Source: Arachis hypogaea (taxonomy: Eukaryota; Streptophyta; Magnoliopsida; Fabales; Fabaceae). Taken from it: DNA of 64,000 nt. Under the pieces are notes generated by a model, which saw only the letters and a program-made list of their open reading frames with translations, did not search any database and was not told where the DNA came from. This document shows, in pieces, positions 45,235-56,120 of this stretch. Made by a program: the position numbers and the translations under genes. Within the stretch, counting starts at the first letter, position 1. The number at the start of each line of letters is the position of its first letter. The stretch is taken from assembly GCF_003086295.3 (NCBI RefSeq), contig NC_092039.1, positions 69,025,649 through 69,089,648 of the forward strand, given 5' to 3'.

Positions 45235-47661
45235 TTATGGAGGTGAGTATGGGCTCAGATTTTTGCCCCTTACAGTGAAGCTTCTTCCTATCTTCTCTTG
45301 AATGAGCTCCACATACTCTACTACTCTAGAGATAGGACACAACTCACTGTATGTGGTAACACTGGCTTCTTAGTGAAGACAACTCTCTTGCCAGGTGAGA
45401 TGCCTTCAGTTGGGACTTTCTTGTCCCTTCAGCCTTTAGGTACTTTCTTCTTAGTACCTTTATACTTAGAGCTTGTTGATGGCTGCCCAACACCAAACTT
45501 AAGAATGATGTTTAGGTGCTTTACAGAGCTCTGCACAGAAAAAGAGGGTTGGCACACCAGGTGTTGCACAGTTATCTCTCTTTCAGAGGGAGAATTAGGA
45601 GGAGGCATCTTAAATAAGATATGGTCCTCCCCTAATTGTAGGGTTGGTTCTCCCTTAGCCACATTAATGATAGCATTGGCTGTGTCTAGAAAAGGTCTTC
45701 CAAGGATGACATAGTCATTCTCATCCTCTCCAATGTCCAGGAAAATGAAGTTTGTAGGGATGTAGTGGTTTTCAACCTTCACCAAGACATCCTCTACTAA
45801 GCCATATGGCTTTTTCGTTGTCTTGTCTGCCATTTCTAATGAGATGTGTGCAGCTTGTACCTCAAGGATTCCCAGCTATTCCATTACAGAGAGTGGCATG
45901 AGGTTGAGGCTTGACCCTAGGTAACATAGGGCCTTGTCAAAGGTCATAGTGCCTTTGGTGCAAGGGATTAGAAAGTGTCCAGGATCTGGAAGCTTCTGAG
46001 GTAGCCTCTGCTGAATCAAAGCATGGAGTTCTTTCGTAAGCAGTGGAGGTTCTTCCTCCAGAGGCCTTGTGCCAAATAACTTGGCATTCATCTTCATAAG
46101 AACTCCTAGGTACCGAGCAACTTGTTCTTCCCTAGTTTCTTCATTCTCATCAGAGGATGAGTAGTCATAAGAACTTATGCATTGCAGAAGTGCATGTAAA
46201 AGAATGCCCAGTGAAGGCTTATTTACTAGCATTCAACACCACCACATTCTCCTCAGTTTCGGCCTCTACCCTCTTGGTTATGGCCTTGCACTCTTCTCTT
46301 GGAATCACCTCAGTGTTACTGGGAAGAGTGTCAGGAGGAGTCTTAGGGATCCTCTTGCTCAGTTGACCAACTTGTACCTCCAAGTTTCTAATGGAGGACC
46401 TTTGAGTGGTCTTAGAGAGGATGGAAACCAGAGTAACTAAGTCAAAAAGGTTTTGCTTAGAGGTTTCCATGTTCCCTTGAGAAGATGAGAAAGGTGGTTT
46501 GTTGTTGAACCTATTTTGGTTCCTTCCACTTTGATTGTTATTGAAACCTTGCTGAGGTTTCTGTTGATCCTTCCATGAGAGGTTAGGATGATTCCTCCAT
46601 GAGGGGTTGTAGGTGTTTTCATAGGGCTCTCCCATGTAATTCACCTCCTACATGGTGGGTCGATCAGGATCATAAGCTTCTGTTTCAGAAGAAGCTTCAT
46701 GAGTACTGCCAGCTGCCATTTGCATACCAGTCAGATGTTGGGAGATCATGTTGACTTGTTGGGTCAAGATCTTGTTCTGAGCCAATATGGTATTCAGAGT
46801 CTTAACTTCATGAATTGCTTTCTTCTGAGGGATTCCATGGTTTACAGGGTTCCTCTCAGAGGTGTACATGAATTGGTTGTTGGCAACCTTCTCAATGAGC
46901 TCTCTAGCTTCTGCAGGTGTTTTGTTCAAGTGGAGTGGTCTACCTGCAAAGTTGTCCAATGAAATTTTGGACATCTCAGACAAGCCATCATAGAACACGC
47001 CTATGATGGACTATTCTGAGAGTATGTCAAGACGACATCTTTTGACCAGTTACTTGTATCTTTCCCAAGCTTCATAGAGGGATTCATCTTCTCTTTGTCT
47101 AAAGGTTTGAATATCTACTCTAATTTTGCTCATTCTCTGAGGGGGAAAGAATTTAGCAAGAAAAGCATTAATCAGCTTTTCCCAAGAGTCAAGACTCTCT
47201 CTAGGTTGGGCATCCAACCATGTCTTAGCTCTGTCTCTTATAGCAAAGGGAAAGAGCATAAGCTTATAAACCTCAGGATTTACTCCATTGATTTTTACAG
47301 TATCACAGATTAGCAAGAACTCAGCTAAAAACTAATGTGGATCTTCCATTGGAAGTCCATGGAACTTGCAATTCTGTTGTAGAAGAGAGACTAACTGAGG
47401 CTTAAGCTCAAAATGTTTAGCTCCAATGGCAGGTCCAGAGATGCTTCTGCCAAATAAGTCAAAAGTAGGCATGGTAAAGTCACCAAGGACCTTTCTTGGC
47501 TCCTCTTGAGGTTTGGCCATGTCCTATGTTTCTTGTTCAAAACCTTTTGAAAGATCTCTTCCGGAGTGTAGTGCTTTGGCTTGTTGTAAACGCCTCCTTA
47601 TAGTCTTCTCAGGTTCAAGATCAGGAGTCAAGTAGGGTTCTTTATCCCTATTCCGGGTCAT
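45235..47661 (-). pseudogene. H gag-protease with an integrase-C-terminus-like tail, heavily decayed
   Basis: Start ATG 47661. Gag core (LDAQPRESLDSWEKLINAF, FFPPQRMSKIRVD, ESLYEAWERYK), Asn-rich linker with SWRNHPNLSWKDQQ, coiled coil, then retropepsin in which the catalytic Asp is Tyr (CYLGSSLNLMPL, codon 45923-45921) followed by VILGRPFLDTANAIINV. Many stops. Unlike R1 and R2, the gene goes on: KKVPTEGISPGKRVVFTKKP, then after a small frameshift VELIQEKIGRSFTVRGKNL, ending in PYSPP and TAA 45237-45235. The tail resembles the last residues of complete pol genes ([12 protein letters not shown] in F), so it looks like an internal deletion of RT-RH-INT that kept the pol 3' end. That last step is inference. 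Confidence 0.82.
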
Positions 47662-49255
47662 AAACCAGAGAGAAGAAAGAAAGAAAAGAAGAAAGCTTTT
47701 TGTGTTATTTGGACCAGAGAGCTTCCAGTTAGATGTGAAGAATGAGAGAAGAAGAGAGAATAAGAATAGAAGAAGTAGAAGAAGAATACTTTGAAAAGAG
47801 AGGATAAAAGTTCGAATAAATAGAATTAGAAAAGAAGAGAATTAGAAATAAAAGAGACAAATAAGAATTAAAATATTTTTGTTTTTTATTTTATTTTTTA
47901 TTAAATTCAAAAATTAAGTTAATAATTTAAAAAAATTGAAAATTGGTTAGTGAATTTTCAAAAAAGAGGAGAGAAATAGGAGGGAATTTTCGAAAATTAA
48001 GAAGAGATGAGAGTTAGTTAGAAAGTTTTGAAAAAGAAGAGAGAGAAAGAAGTGATTAATTAAGAAAAGATTTGAATTTAAAATAAGATAGAAGATAAGA
48101 TAAGAAAAGCTTTGAAATTGAAATTTGGAATTAGAAAGAGAAGAAACGATAAGATAAGAAATTTAAAAAGATTTAAAAAAGATTGACTTTTAAATTTTGT
48201 AGTTAGAAAAGATAAGATAGGAAATTAAAAAGATTTTAAAAAGATTTTAAAAAGATAAAATTTTGAAATTCGATTTTGAAAAAGATTTAATTTTGAAAAG
48301 TGAAATTTTAATTATTAAATTTTAAAATTTGAAAAAGATAAGAAAAAATTTTTGAAAAGGATAAGAAAAATATAAGATTTTTGAAAAAGATATGTTTTTT
48401 AATTTTGAAAAGATTTTATTTTTGAACATTGACAACTAAGATAAGATAAGATAAAAATTTTGAAATTAAAATTTGAATTTTTATTTTAAAATTTTCGAAA
48501 ATTTAATAGAAATAAAAATAGAAAAGATATTTTTATTTTGAATTTAATGATGAAAGAGAAAAACAAGTAAAAGACAAAATTTAAAATTTTTAGATCTAGT
48601 GCACTTTATTTTCAAAAATTTGGAGGGAAAACACAAAGGAACACCAAACTTAAAAATTTTAAGATCAAAACAAAAAAAAGACTCAAGAACACTTTGATGA
48701 CTAACAAGAACACAAAGAACAAAATTCAAAGACACAAAGAACACAAAAACACACAAAGAACACCAAACTTAAAATTTTTAGAAAACTTAAAAGAAATTTT
48801 TGAAAGTCAAATGAAAAATATCAAGAAGACACCAAACATAAAGAATTGAATCAAGACTTAACCAAAGAAAAACTATTGTTTGAAACATTTTTGAAAGGAA
48901 GATACCAAAAAATCAAAAATTTCTGTAAGAACAAAAAGAAAGACTTAAAGAAATGAAAATTTACCAAGAACATAAACAAAAAGACTCAAACAGAAAGCTA
49001 AGGATGTTTGAAAATAAACTTTATGAAAAAGGTTTTTGAAAAAGTTTTAAAATTTCTAGAAAATAAAACAGAAAAAAGGTAAGACTCAAACCAAGATCAA
49101 AGATTAAACAAAGAAAAGAAAACATATTTTTGAAAAGGTTTTTAATTTTTTTTTTGAAAAATAAGAAGAAGAAAATAAAAATAAAAAACTCAACAAAATA
49201 AAAATTATCTGATCTAGGGAGCAAGACAATCCGTTAGTTTGTCCAAACTCAACAA
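47662..49255 (-). other. H leader
   Basis: 1.6 kb, purine-rich plus strand (GAAAAGATAAGA-like), AAGTTTGGTGT words (element strand) at about 48760 and 48643. No credible ORF. Confidence 0.7.
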
Positions 49256-49273
49256 TTCCCGGCAACGATACCA
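49256..49273 (-). promoter_or_regulatory. Primer-binding site, H (degenerate)
   Basis: Element strand TGGTATCGTTGCCGGGAA: three changes from the tRNA-Asp consensus, compatible with an old copy. Confidence 0.8.
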
Positions 49274-49279
49274 AAAACT

Positions 49280-50293
49280 AGGTGCACGAATCCCCACACT
49301 TTCATACAGTTGTACCAACAAGTGCACTAGGTCGTCCAAGTAATACATGAGTGAGTCAAGGTCGATCCCACGAGGGTTGTGGTTTGAAGGAAGCTATGGT
49401 TATCTTGCAGGTCTTAGTCAGGCAAATCAGAAGGTTGTTGGATTGATAGAATGAAAAAGGTCTAATATATAAACAGAGACAGGAATATGGTTAAGGATTG
49501 GAGTTTCTTTGTCTTTCTGAATTTACTCTGGCATTATTGTCTTCTTTGCTTGTGAGTGATCTCTTCAATGGCAGGCTGTAAGTGATTGGTGCCTTTATTG
49601 AGAGGTCGTCAATACTCCTCGGGATCTGAAATCCAGGGTTAGTGTGGATCCATCTATGCTTGAGGGTGAAGTGCGTACAGCCTATTCTCCTTAATGATCC
49701 TACTCAAAATGCCACAAACAAGGTCAGATCCTCTGGATCAAAGAATGCTGCATCATAGGGTTCTAGCCTCTACCACAGAGACCCTAATCTCCCCGAAATC
49801 GGATGAACTGGTGTCTCGGGAAGTCCCCAACGAAGTTGTGGATTAGCCATCTGAGAGATGTATGATTCAAGCTGGTGGTGCGTGCTTTCTACTGAAGTAT
49901 TCACACGAACCCAAGTAGACACGGGTGTTTTTCAAGCACGTTCATCTTAATGTGATGAACAAAGCTGATTGTCACTGATCATCCTATCCACCACGTTGAA
50001 GTACGAATATACATCTTAGAATTAATCAAACACGGATTGAAGAAGAAACAATTATACTTTTATTAATTTATAGGACTTAGCAGGGCTCCTCCCCTCAACC
50101 TAGGAGGTTTAGAAACTCATACTGATGTAAAATACAAAGTAAAACTTGAAAATAATGGATGTCTCTTATGATTATGTAAAATACACTTTAAATACTAAAC
50201 ATATGACTAATAAGGGTAAAATAGTCTATTTAGTACTAAAATTCACTTCTGGGGCCCACTTGGTGAGTGTTTGGGCTGCGCTTTAATGAGACG
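49280..50293 (-). repeat. H 5' LTR, partial
   Basis: The end next to the PBS should read TGGTGCACG but has AGGTGCACG. LTR 3'-end box at about 49316-49380. It reads into GGGCCCACTTGGTGAGTGTT, shared with R1/R2/K LTRs, and stops at 50293 where J is inserted. Confidence 0.82.
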
Positions 50294-52182
50294 TGATGAC
50301 AAGTCATCTTAGCCTAGTTTAACTAGTCTTTTTCTTTTGTTTTCAATTGAATTATGCACTTTCTTGAGCTCTAAGCAAGCCAATTCGGGTAGATTTTCAT
50401 GCTTCCTTTGATTGAATCAACTATGTATGAATTTATGCTATTTCATGAGATTTGATGCCACAATGGTTACATATTAGGATAGAATGAATATCTCATGATT
50501 TTAAGCATAGCTTTGATGTGTTTGATTGATTAATGATAGGTGAAGAAAGCTTGAAGAAAGGTTGAAGCAAGAAGGAATAGCTAGGAGTAAAGAAAGGACA
50601 ATGGAATAAGTGAAATTGAACCAGGAAGCAGAAAGTTGGACCTAAAGTTAGCCTCAAACTTTTGCACAAACTTTTGGGTGAAAAGTTAGCCTCAAAGTTA
50701 GACCCCTAACTTTTGGGCTAACGTTAGAACTTGAAAATCACTCCCTGGGCACTTAAAGTTTGCGCCAACGTTAGCCCCCTAACTTTTGGGCTAACGTTGG
50801 CACATGAAGATCACCCCTGGGCACCAAAAGTTTGCGCCAACGTTAGCCCCCTAACTTTTGGGCTAACGTTGGCATGAGAAAAACCTCCCTGGCCACCAAA
50901 AGTTTGCGCCAACGTTAGCCCCCTAACTTTTGGGCCAACGTTGGCACATGAAAATTCAAGGGGAGGAGCAAAAGTTTGCGTCAACGTTAGACCCCTAACT
51001 TTTGGGCTAATGTTGGCGCCATAGGTGCACTAGGAAGGGCCAACGTTGGAGCAAAAGTTAGACCCCTAACTTTTGCACCAACGTTGGTATCAGCAAAAGA
51101 GGCTAGCTGATATGAAAAGTTGGAGCAAAAGTTAGACCTCTAACTTTTGCTCAAACTTTTACTCCAACTTTTACAAAACTCCAACCCGGTTCAATTGGTT
51201 CACTTTGGTTCCTCTCCAAACTCCAAGAGCAATCAACCAAGGCCTCTTTCAACCCAAATCCACCAAGAGCAAAGGCCCAACTCAAGGCTTGAAGATCATT
51301 TGAAGAAAGTGTATAAATAGGATAGAATTCAAGTTCTTCGGGGATCTTTCCTTTTGAATTTTTCATAATAATTTTCATTTAGAGTTTTCGGAGAGCTTGA
51401 GTGAATTTTAGTTTCTTAGTTTCGGGGAAGGAGAATTCCATTCTCTTCCTCTTAGTTTTATTGCTTTCAATTTCAATTACTTTGTCTTGGATCTTGGGTT
51501 GGAGAATTGAAGGAATTCTGTTTCAATCTCACCTTGGATCTTGTTTATTTTCACTGCAATTGAATTTCCATTTCTGTTACTTGCGTCTCATCTAATTTCT
51601 TTGCAATTTACAATTCCCTTGCAATTGTTCTTGTTGGATCTAGGAAGGCATTGAGATCTAGACTTGGTTTTCTAGTCTCTGGGTCCTGAGATCTAATTTC
51701 CCAATTTACATTTTGTTTATTGCTTCCCATGTTCATTTACTTCTCTACTTCAAGATCTGATTTCATCCACACCCTCTTCTACTTCTCCACTTGATGCAAT
51801 TTACTTTTCCTTGTTTAAATTCTGCAAATCCAATCCCCAATCCCCTTTACATTTCAAGCCATTTACATTTCTTGCACTTTAAGATTCTGCAATTTATATT
51901 TCTTGCAATCTAAGTTTCTGCCATTTAATTTCTTGTTATTTAAGATTCAGCAATTTATTTCCTGTTCTCTTTACTTTCAATGCAATTTAAATTCTGCAAA
52001 TCACCAATCAATCAACCAAATCTTGATTCGCTTGACTAAATCAACCACTAAACTAAAATTGCTCAATCCTTCAATCCCTGTGGGATCGACCTCACTCCCG
52101 TGAGTTATTATTACTTGATGCGGTCCGGTGCACTTGCCGGTGAGTTTGGATGTTGGAATTCGTTTTCCAAAAATATCCATCA
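50294..52182 (+). repeat. J 5' LTR
   Basis: 1889 bp, TGATGACAAG...TATCCATCA. Palindrome array at 50640-51175: repeated units of about 65-70 nt with arms GCCAACGTTAGCCC / GGGCTAACGTTGGC (14-bp stem, loop CCTAACTTTT). TATA box TATAAATAGG at 51312-51321. LTR 3'-end box at about 52071-52141. Confidence 0.93.
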
Positions 52183-52188
52183 AGTTTT

Positions 52189-52206
52189 TGGCGCCGTTGC
52201 CGGGGA
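52189..52206 (+). promoter_or_regulatory. Primer-binding site, J
   Basis: Exact TGGCGCCGTTGCCGGGGA, 6 nt after the LTR. Confidence 0.93.
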
Positions 52207-52393
52207 TTGATTAGATTGACAATGATTAAGTGAGGTGGTAGTTTAGATCAAGCACTTTTTCTTAATTTTTGACTAACCCACTAACTGTTTGAAGATTTGC
52301 CTCTATTAACACGCTAACTGTTTGATGTTTTGTCTCAATTAACTACACTCTATTCTCAAAAATACCACTGTGTATTCCTTGTGATTGATTTAT

Positions 52394-53515
52394 ATGTCAC
52401 AGGAAAGAAGAGCAGCCAGAGGGAAGGATATCATTGAAGAAGGAGTTTCTGAGAAAGAAGAACACCACAACATGAAGCCGCAACTCATCACATCAATCAA
52501 GAAAAATTGTTCCTACGGCGGAAACCCAGTGGAAGATCCTGAACAGCATATATCCATTTTTCTAAGGACTTGTAATGCTGTCAACCCCGATGGTGTAAAT
52601 CATGACACCTGTAAGCTCTTGTTATTTCCCTTCTCACTAAGGGATGAAGCTGCACAATGGTTCGAAACCTTTCCCCATGGAAGTATTACTAGTTGGGACG
52701 ATTTGGTTACCAAATTTCTGGCGAAATTCTCCTCATCCCAACAAAACATCAAGATGAAAGAGGGAATACATCCATTCATACAAGGAGAGGAAGAACCATT
52801 GTTCAAAGCATGGGAAAGATACAAGAAAGCAAATGACAAAGTGGGTTTCCAAGCGTTATATGAAGGATTAACCCCAGAAACAAGAAGAGCGGTGGATTAC
52901 GTCTCAGATGACCTTCTCAAAGCAACAGCAGCTGGCCAAGGAATTGCAGAGCTCAATGACAAGAGAGCCAATAACCAACACTCATTTGAGACCCCACAGA
53001 ATGCAACTTCAGAAAAGGAGATAATGAATCTTGAAGGAATGAAGACAATCATGAATCAAAGCAAACAGCTACATCAGCAAACTCAGCAACAATTGGGGTC
53101 AATAGCTAGACAAATTGACTTTCTCCATTCTACTACAGTGAAAGCACAATTTCCACCATGGAAACCACATTCTTATCTAAGAATGAGGAAATCTCAATAT
53201 CAGGAACAAAGGGACTTCAATTACAACAACCCCAATTTCCCAAACCTGTAAAAAATTCACCATACCAACAACAATCACTGCATACCACCACATTACCCAT
53301 CCTTCCAACTCCTAACATCCCACAACCAACCAATCTCACAAGATTCTCAAAGGATCACCACTCTAGAGATCGTAGTAGAAAGAATGATGAAACAGCAAGT
53401 AATGATGAACAAACACTATGAGGACTTACTCGGGGGAATTGGGAAGCAAATAGAACAATTAGCCAAAAACCTCACAGAAACGAGTAAGAAGGAGGCAAAG
53501 CCTCAACTTCCATGA
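52394..53515 (+). pseudogene. J gag gene, one in-frame stop, internal deletion
   Basis: Start ATG 52394 (MSQERRAARGKDI). Frame of 374 codons to TGA 53513-53515 with a TAA at 53249-53251. Gag core: KLLLFPFSLRDEAAQWFETF, ITSWDDLVTKFLAKF, FKAWERYKK, then GFQALYEGLTPETRRAVDYV; the usual Cys-Pro-x-x-Met segment between WERYK and FYEGL is missing. A Gln-rich part and a coiled coil (MMNKHYEDLLGGIGKQIEQL) close the protein just where other gag genes enter the protease linker. The frame after the TAA keeps recognisable gag features, so the stop looks recent. An upstream TTG-initiated extension is not likely. Confidence 0.82.
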
Positions 53516-53526
53516 GCACTGAGGAT

Positions 53527-53574
53527 GTCAAGCTAGTGACAATAAAAGAGCGCTTGTTGGGAGGCAACCCAACC
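53527..53574 (+). other. Post-pol hairpin block (hairpin I), J copy
   Basis: GTCAAGCTAGTGACAATAAA, AGCGCTT, then GTTGGG / AGGCAA / CCCAAC, perfect stem, 11 nt after the gag stop although J has no pol. Confidence 0.83.
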
Positions 53575-55059
53575 GGAGGTAACTTTCTTTCCATATCTAC
53601 TTCAATAAAAAGGTCAACTAGCTTTATCTAGATTGCAAGAAGCTAAGTTTGGTGTTGCACACCAAAACAATCTAAGGGAGAATGAAGAATTCTAAGTTTG
53701 GTGTTCCACCAAAAACCCATTATAACACACATTCTCACCTTATGCATAATATGGGCTTCACGCATACTAGATGAATTAGTTAACTATTTTGCTGTTTTCT
53801 AGTTTTCAGCCTTATTACTTTTGAGAAGGAAAAAAGAATTTCACACATGATTAATGAAAACCTTTGGCAAGGTACTAAGTTTGGTGTTCCCACACCAAAG
53901 TAAGTTCAAAAAGCCCACAAATAAATCATGCAGACTAACCACTGTTTCTAAGTGCTTGGGGAACAAGCAACTTCCAATATCACTGCAGAATATCATACAA
54001 ACTTTTGGAGATTTTTAGCATCATCAACCAAAGAGGTGAAAGATGAACATGAAAGTCAGCATTGATGATGTTGAGAAGAAGGAAAGCAAGTGAACTCCAA
54101 CAGGTTGTATTGTTAAGTAATTGTTTTACATCAAATATTGCTGTAATTGAAAGTTGAATTGTATCCTTATTTGTCCTGCCTGTCTGCATAATATAGTTTT
54201 CTTTATATACCCCTGCCTGCCTGCATAGCATAATCTTTCTTTATAATTCAATAAGCAAGATGCTTGATTATTCACAACATTCTTATCTTCAAAACTTGTT
54301 TGCACTCAACTTTAAAGAATGCATCACATGAAAGTTCTTTGAAATGAAGGATTGAGGAATTAAACAATTTTGAGGTAAGCAAAAGATTAGGAGAAGTGGT
54401 TGTTCTAGTTGTATGATTATGTATTGAGGTTGCATGCTTGTGAAAACTTGCATGGGAGCTCATAGGCAGGATATGAAGTTCAAAGAAGTATTGTGGAGAT
54501 TCTCAAAAATCAATTGATCCGAGAAGCAGCAAACAAAACAAAAAGAAAAGTAAAGAAAATACAAAAACAAAAAGAACATGGCCCAAGGCTCTGAGCATCA
54601 ATTACTAGGCAGAAAAAGAAAGAAAGAAACAAAAACTCAAAGAGTTGCTATCCTAGTAAATGCTTGTGGTTGAAGTGTGTCAAGGAAAGAGGCTTGAGCA
54701 AGTAAATCCTTAGGGGTGCTTTAACACCTAATACCTTAAAACCAACTGGTTTAGGAGTATTGATTGAAAACTTATTTAAAGAGCTGCTTTGAGACATGAC
54801 ACTTAGAGTCGAGGCCAAAGCACAGAAACTATAAGCTGCTTCAAGGTGATTACATATAAAGAGATCTCTATGATATCATTCGGATGAAAATCCTAAGACC
54901 TACGACTCCCAATATGTAAGGACTAGTGAGCACTGAAGCCCTTGCATGAGCATATAATTTAGAGCTCATCCCACTGTTACTTGATCACTTCACTCACTGT
55001 ACTTTACAAGTGTTCCTCAATCCATCTTAATTGAAAGAATCTCTGAGCATAATTCATTT
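53575..55059 (+). other. J 3' spacer
   Basis: Non-coding. AAGTTTGGTGTT words at about 53645, 53696 and 53879; a purine-loop hairpin at 53953-53969 (arms TGCTTG / CAAGCA, loop GGGAA); shared spacer words CAAGGCTCTGAGCATCAATT (54590), AGGGGTGCTTTAACACCTAA and CACTTAGAGTCG (54800). No ORF2. Confidence 0.7.
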
Positions 55060-55096
55060 CTTGCTTGAGGACAAGCAAGCTTTAAGTTTGGTGTTG
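55060..55096 (+). promoter_or_regulatory. Hairpin II and plus-strand primer-like motif, J
   Basis: Arms CTTGCTTG / CAAGCAAG, loop AGGA (55060-55079), then CTTTAAGTTTGGTGTTG at the LTR start. Confidence 0.78.
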
Positions 55097-56120
55097 TGAT
55101 GACAAGTCATCTTAGCCTAGTTTCACTAGTCTTTTTCTTTTGTTTTCAATTGAATTATGCACTTTCTTGAGCTCTAAGCAAGCCAATTCGGGTAGATTTT
55201 CATGCTTCCTTTGATTGAATCAACTATGTATGAATTTATGCTATTTCATGAGATTTGATGCCATAATGGTTGCATATTAGGATAGAATGAATATCTCATG
55301 ATTTTAATCATAGCTTTGATGTGTTTGGTTGATTAATGATAGGTGAAGAAAGCTTGAAGAAAGGTTGAAGCAAGAAGGAATAGCTAGGAGTAAAGAAAGG
55401 ACAATGGAATAAGTGAAATTGAACCAGGAAGCAGAAAGTTGGACCTAAAGTTAGCCTCAAACTTTTGCACAAACTTTTGGGTGAAAAGTTAGCCTCAAAG
55501 TTAGACCCCTAACTTTTGGGCTAACGTTAGAACTTGAAAATCACTCCCTGGGCACTTAAAGTTTGCGCCAACGTTAGCCCCCTAACTTTTGGGCTAACGT
55601 TGGCACATGAAGATCACCCCTGGGCACCAAAAGTTTGCGCCAACGTTAACCCCCTAACTTTTGGGCTAACGTTGGCATGAGAAAAACCTCCCTGGCCACC
55701 AAAAGCTTGCGCCAACGTTAGCCCCCTAACTTTTGGGCTAACGTTGGCACATGAAAATTCAAGGGGAGGAGCAAAAGTTTGCGCCAACGTTAGACCCCTA
55801 ACTTTTGGGCTAATGTTGGCGCCATAGGTGCACTAGGAAGGGCCAACGTTGGAGCAAAAGTTAGACCCCTAACTTTTGCACCAACGTTGGTATCAGCAAA
55901 AGAGGCTAGCTGATATGAAAAGTTGGAGCAAAAGTTAGACCCCTAACTTTTGCTCAAACTTTTACTCCAACTTTTACAAAACTCCAACCCGGTTCAATTG
56001 GTTCACTTTGGTTCCTCTCCAAACTCCAAGAGCAATCAACCAAGGCCTCTTTCAACCAAAATCCACCAAGAGCAAAGGCCCAACTCAAGGCTTGAAGATC
56101 ATTTGAAGAAAGTGTATAAA
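55097..56120 (+). repeat. J 3' LTR, left 1024 bp
   Basis: Collinear with 50294-51317, with the same palindrome array (55437-55980). It is cut inside the TATA box: GTGTATAAA then K; the intact copy reads GTGTATAAATAGG. Confidence 0.93.

Larger units (their letters stand above)
44995..50293 (-). mobile_element. Element H: oldest element, non-autonomous Athila type, visible 5' half
   Basis: Minus strand: 5' LTR (50293-49280, broken by J), degenerate PBS, AT-rich leader, gag-pro with a short pol-end tail, hairpin I, palindrome array broken by E at 44994/44995. Its 3' half lies beyond the left edge and the rest of its 5' LTR beyond the right edge, so the whole window sits inside H. LTR ends resemble R1, R2 and K. 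Confidence 0.85.
50294..56120 (+). mobile_element. Element J: non-autonomous, gag-only LTR element, 3' LTR broken by K
   Basis: 5' LTR 50294-52182, PBS 52189-52206, gag 52394-53515, hairpin I 12 nt after the gag stop, 1.5-kb spacer, hairpin II, 3' LTR from 55097, cut at 56120 by K. No protease, RT or integrase; gag is followed at once by the post-pol signals. This is the layout called TR-GAG in the literature. LTR copies are nearly identical, so it is fairly young. The left flank is AGACG; the right TSD copy is outside the window. Confidence 0.9.
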
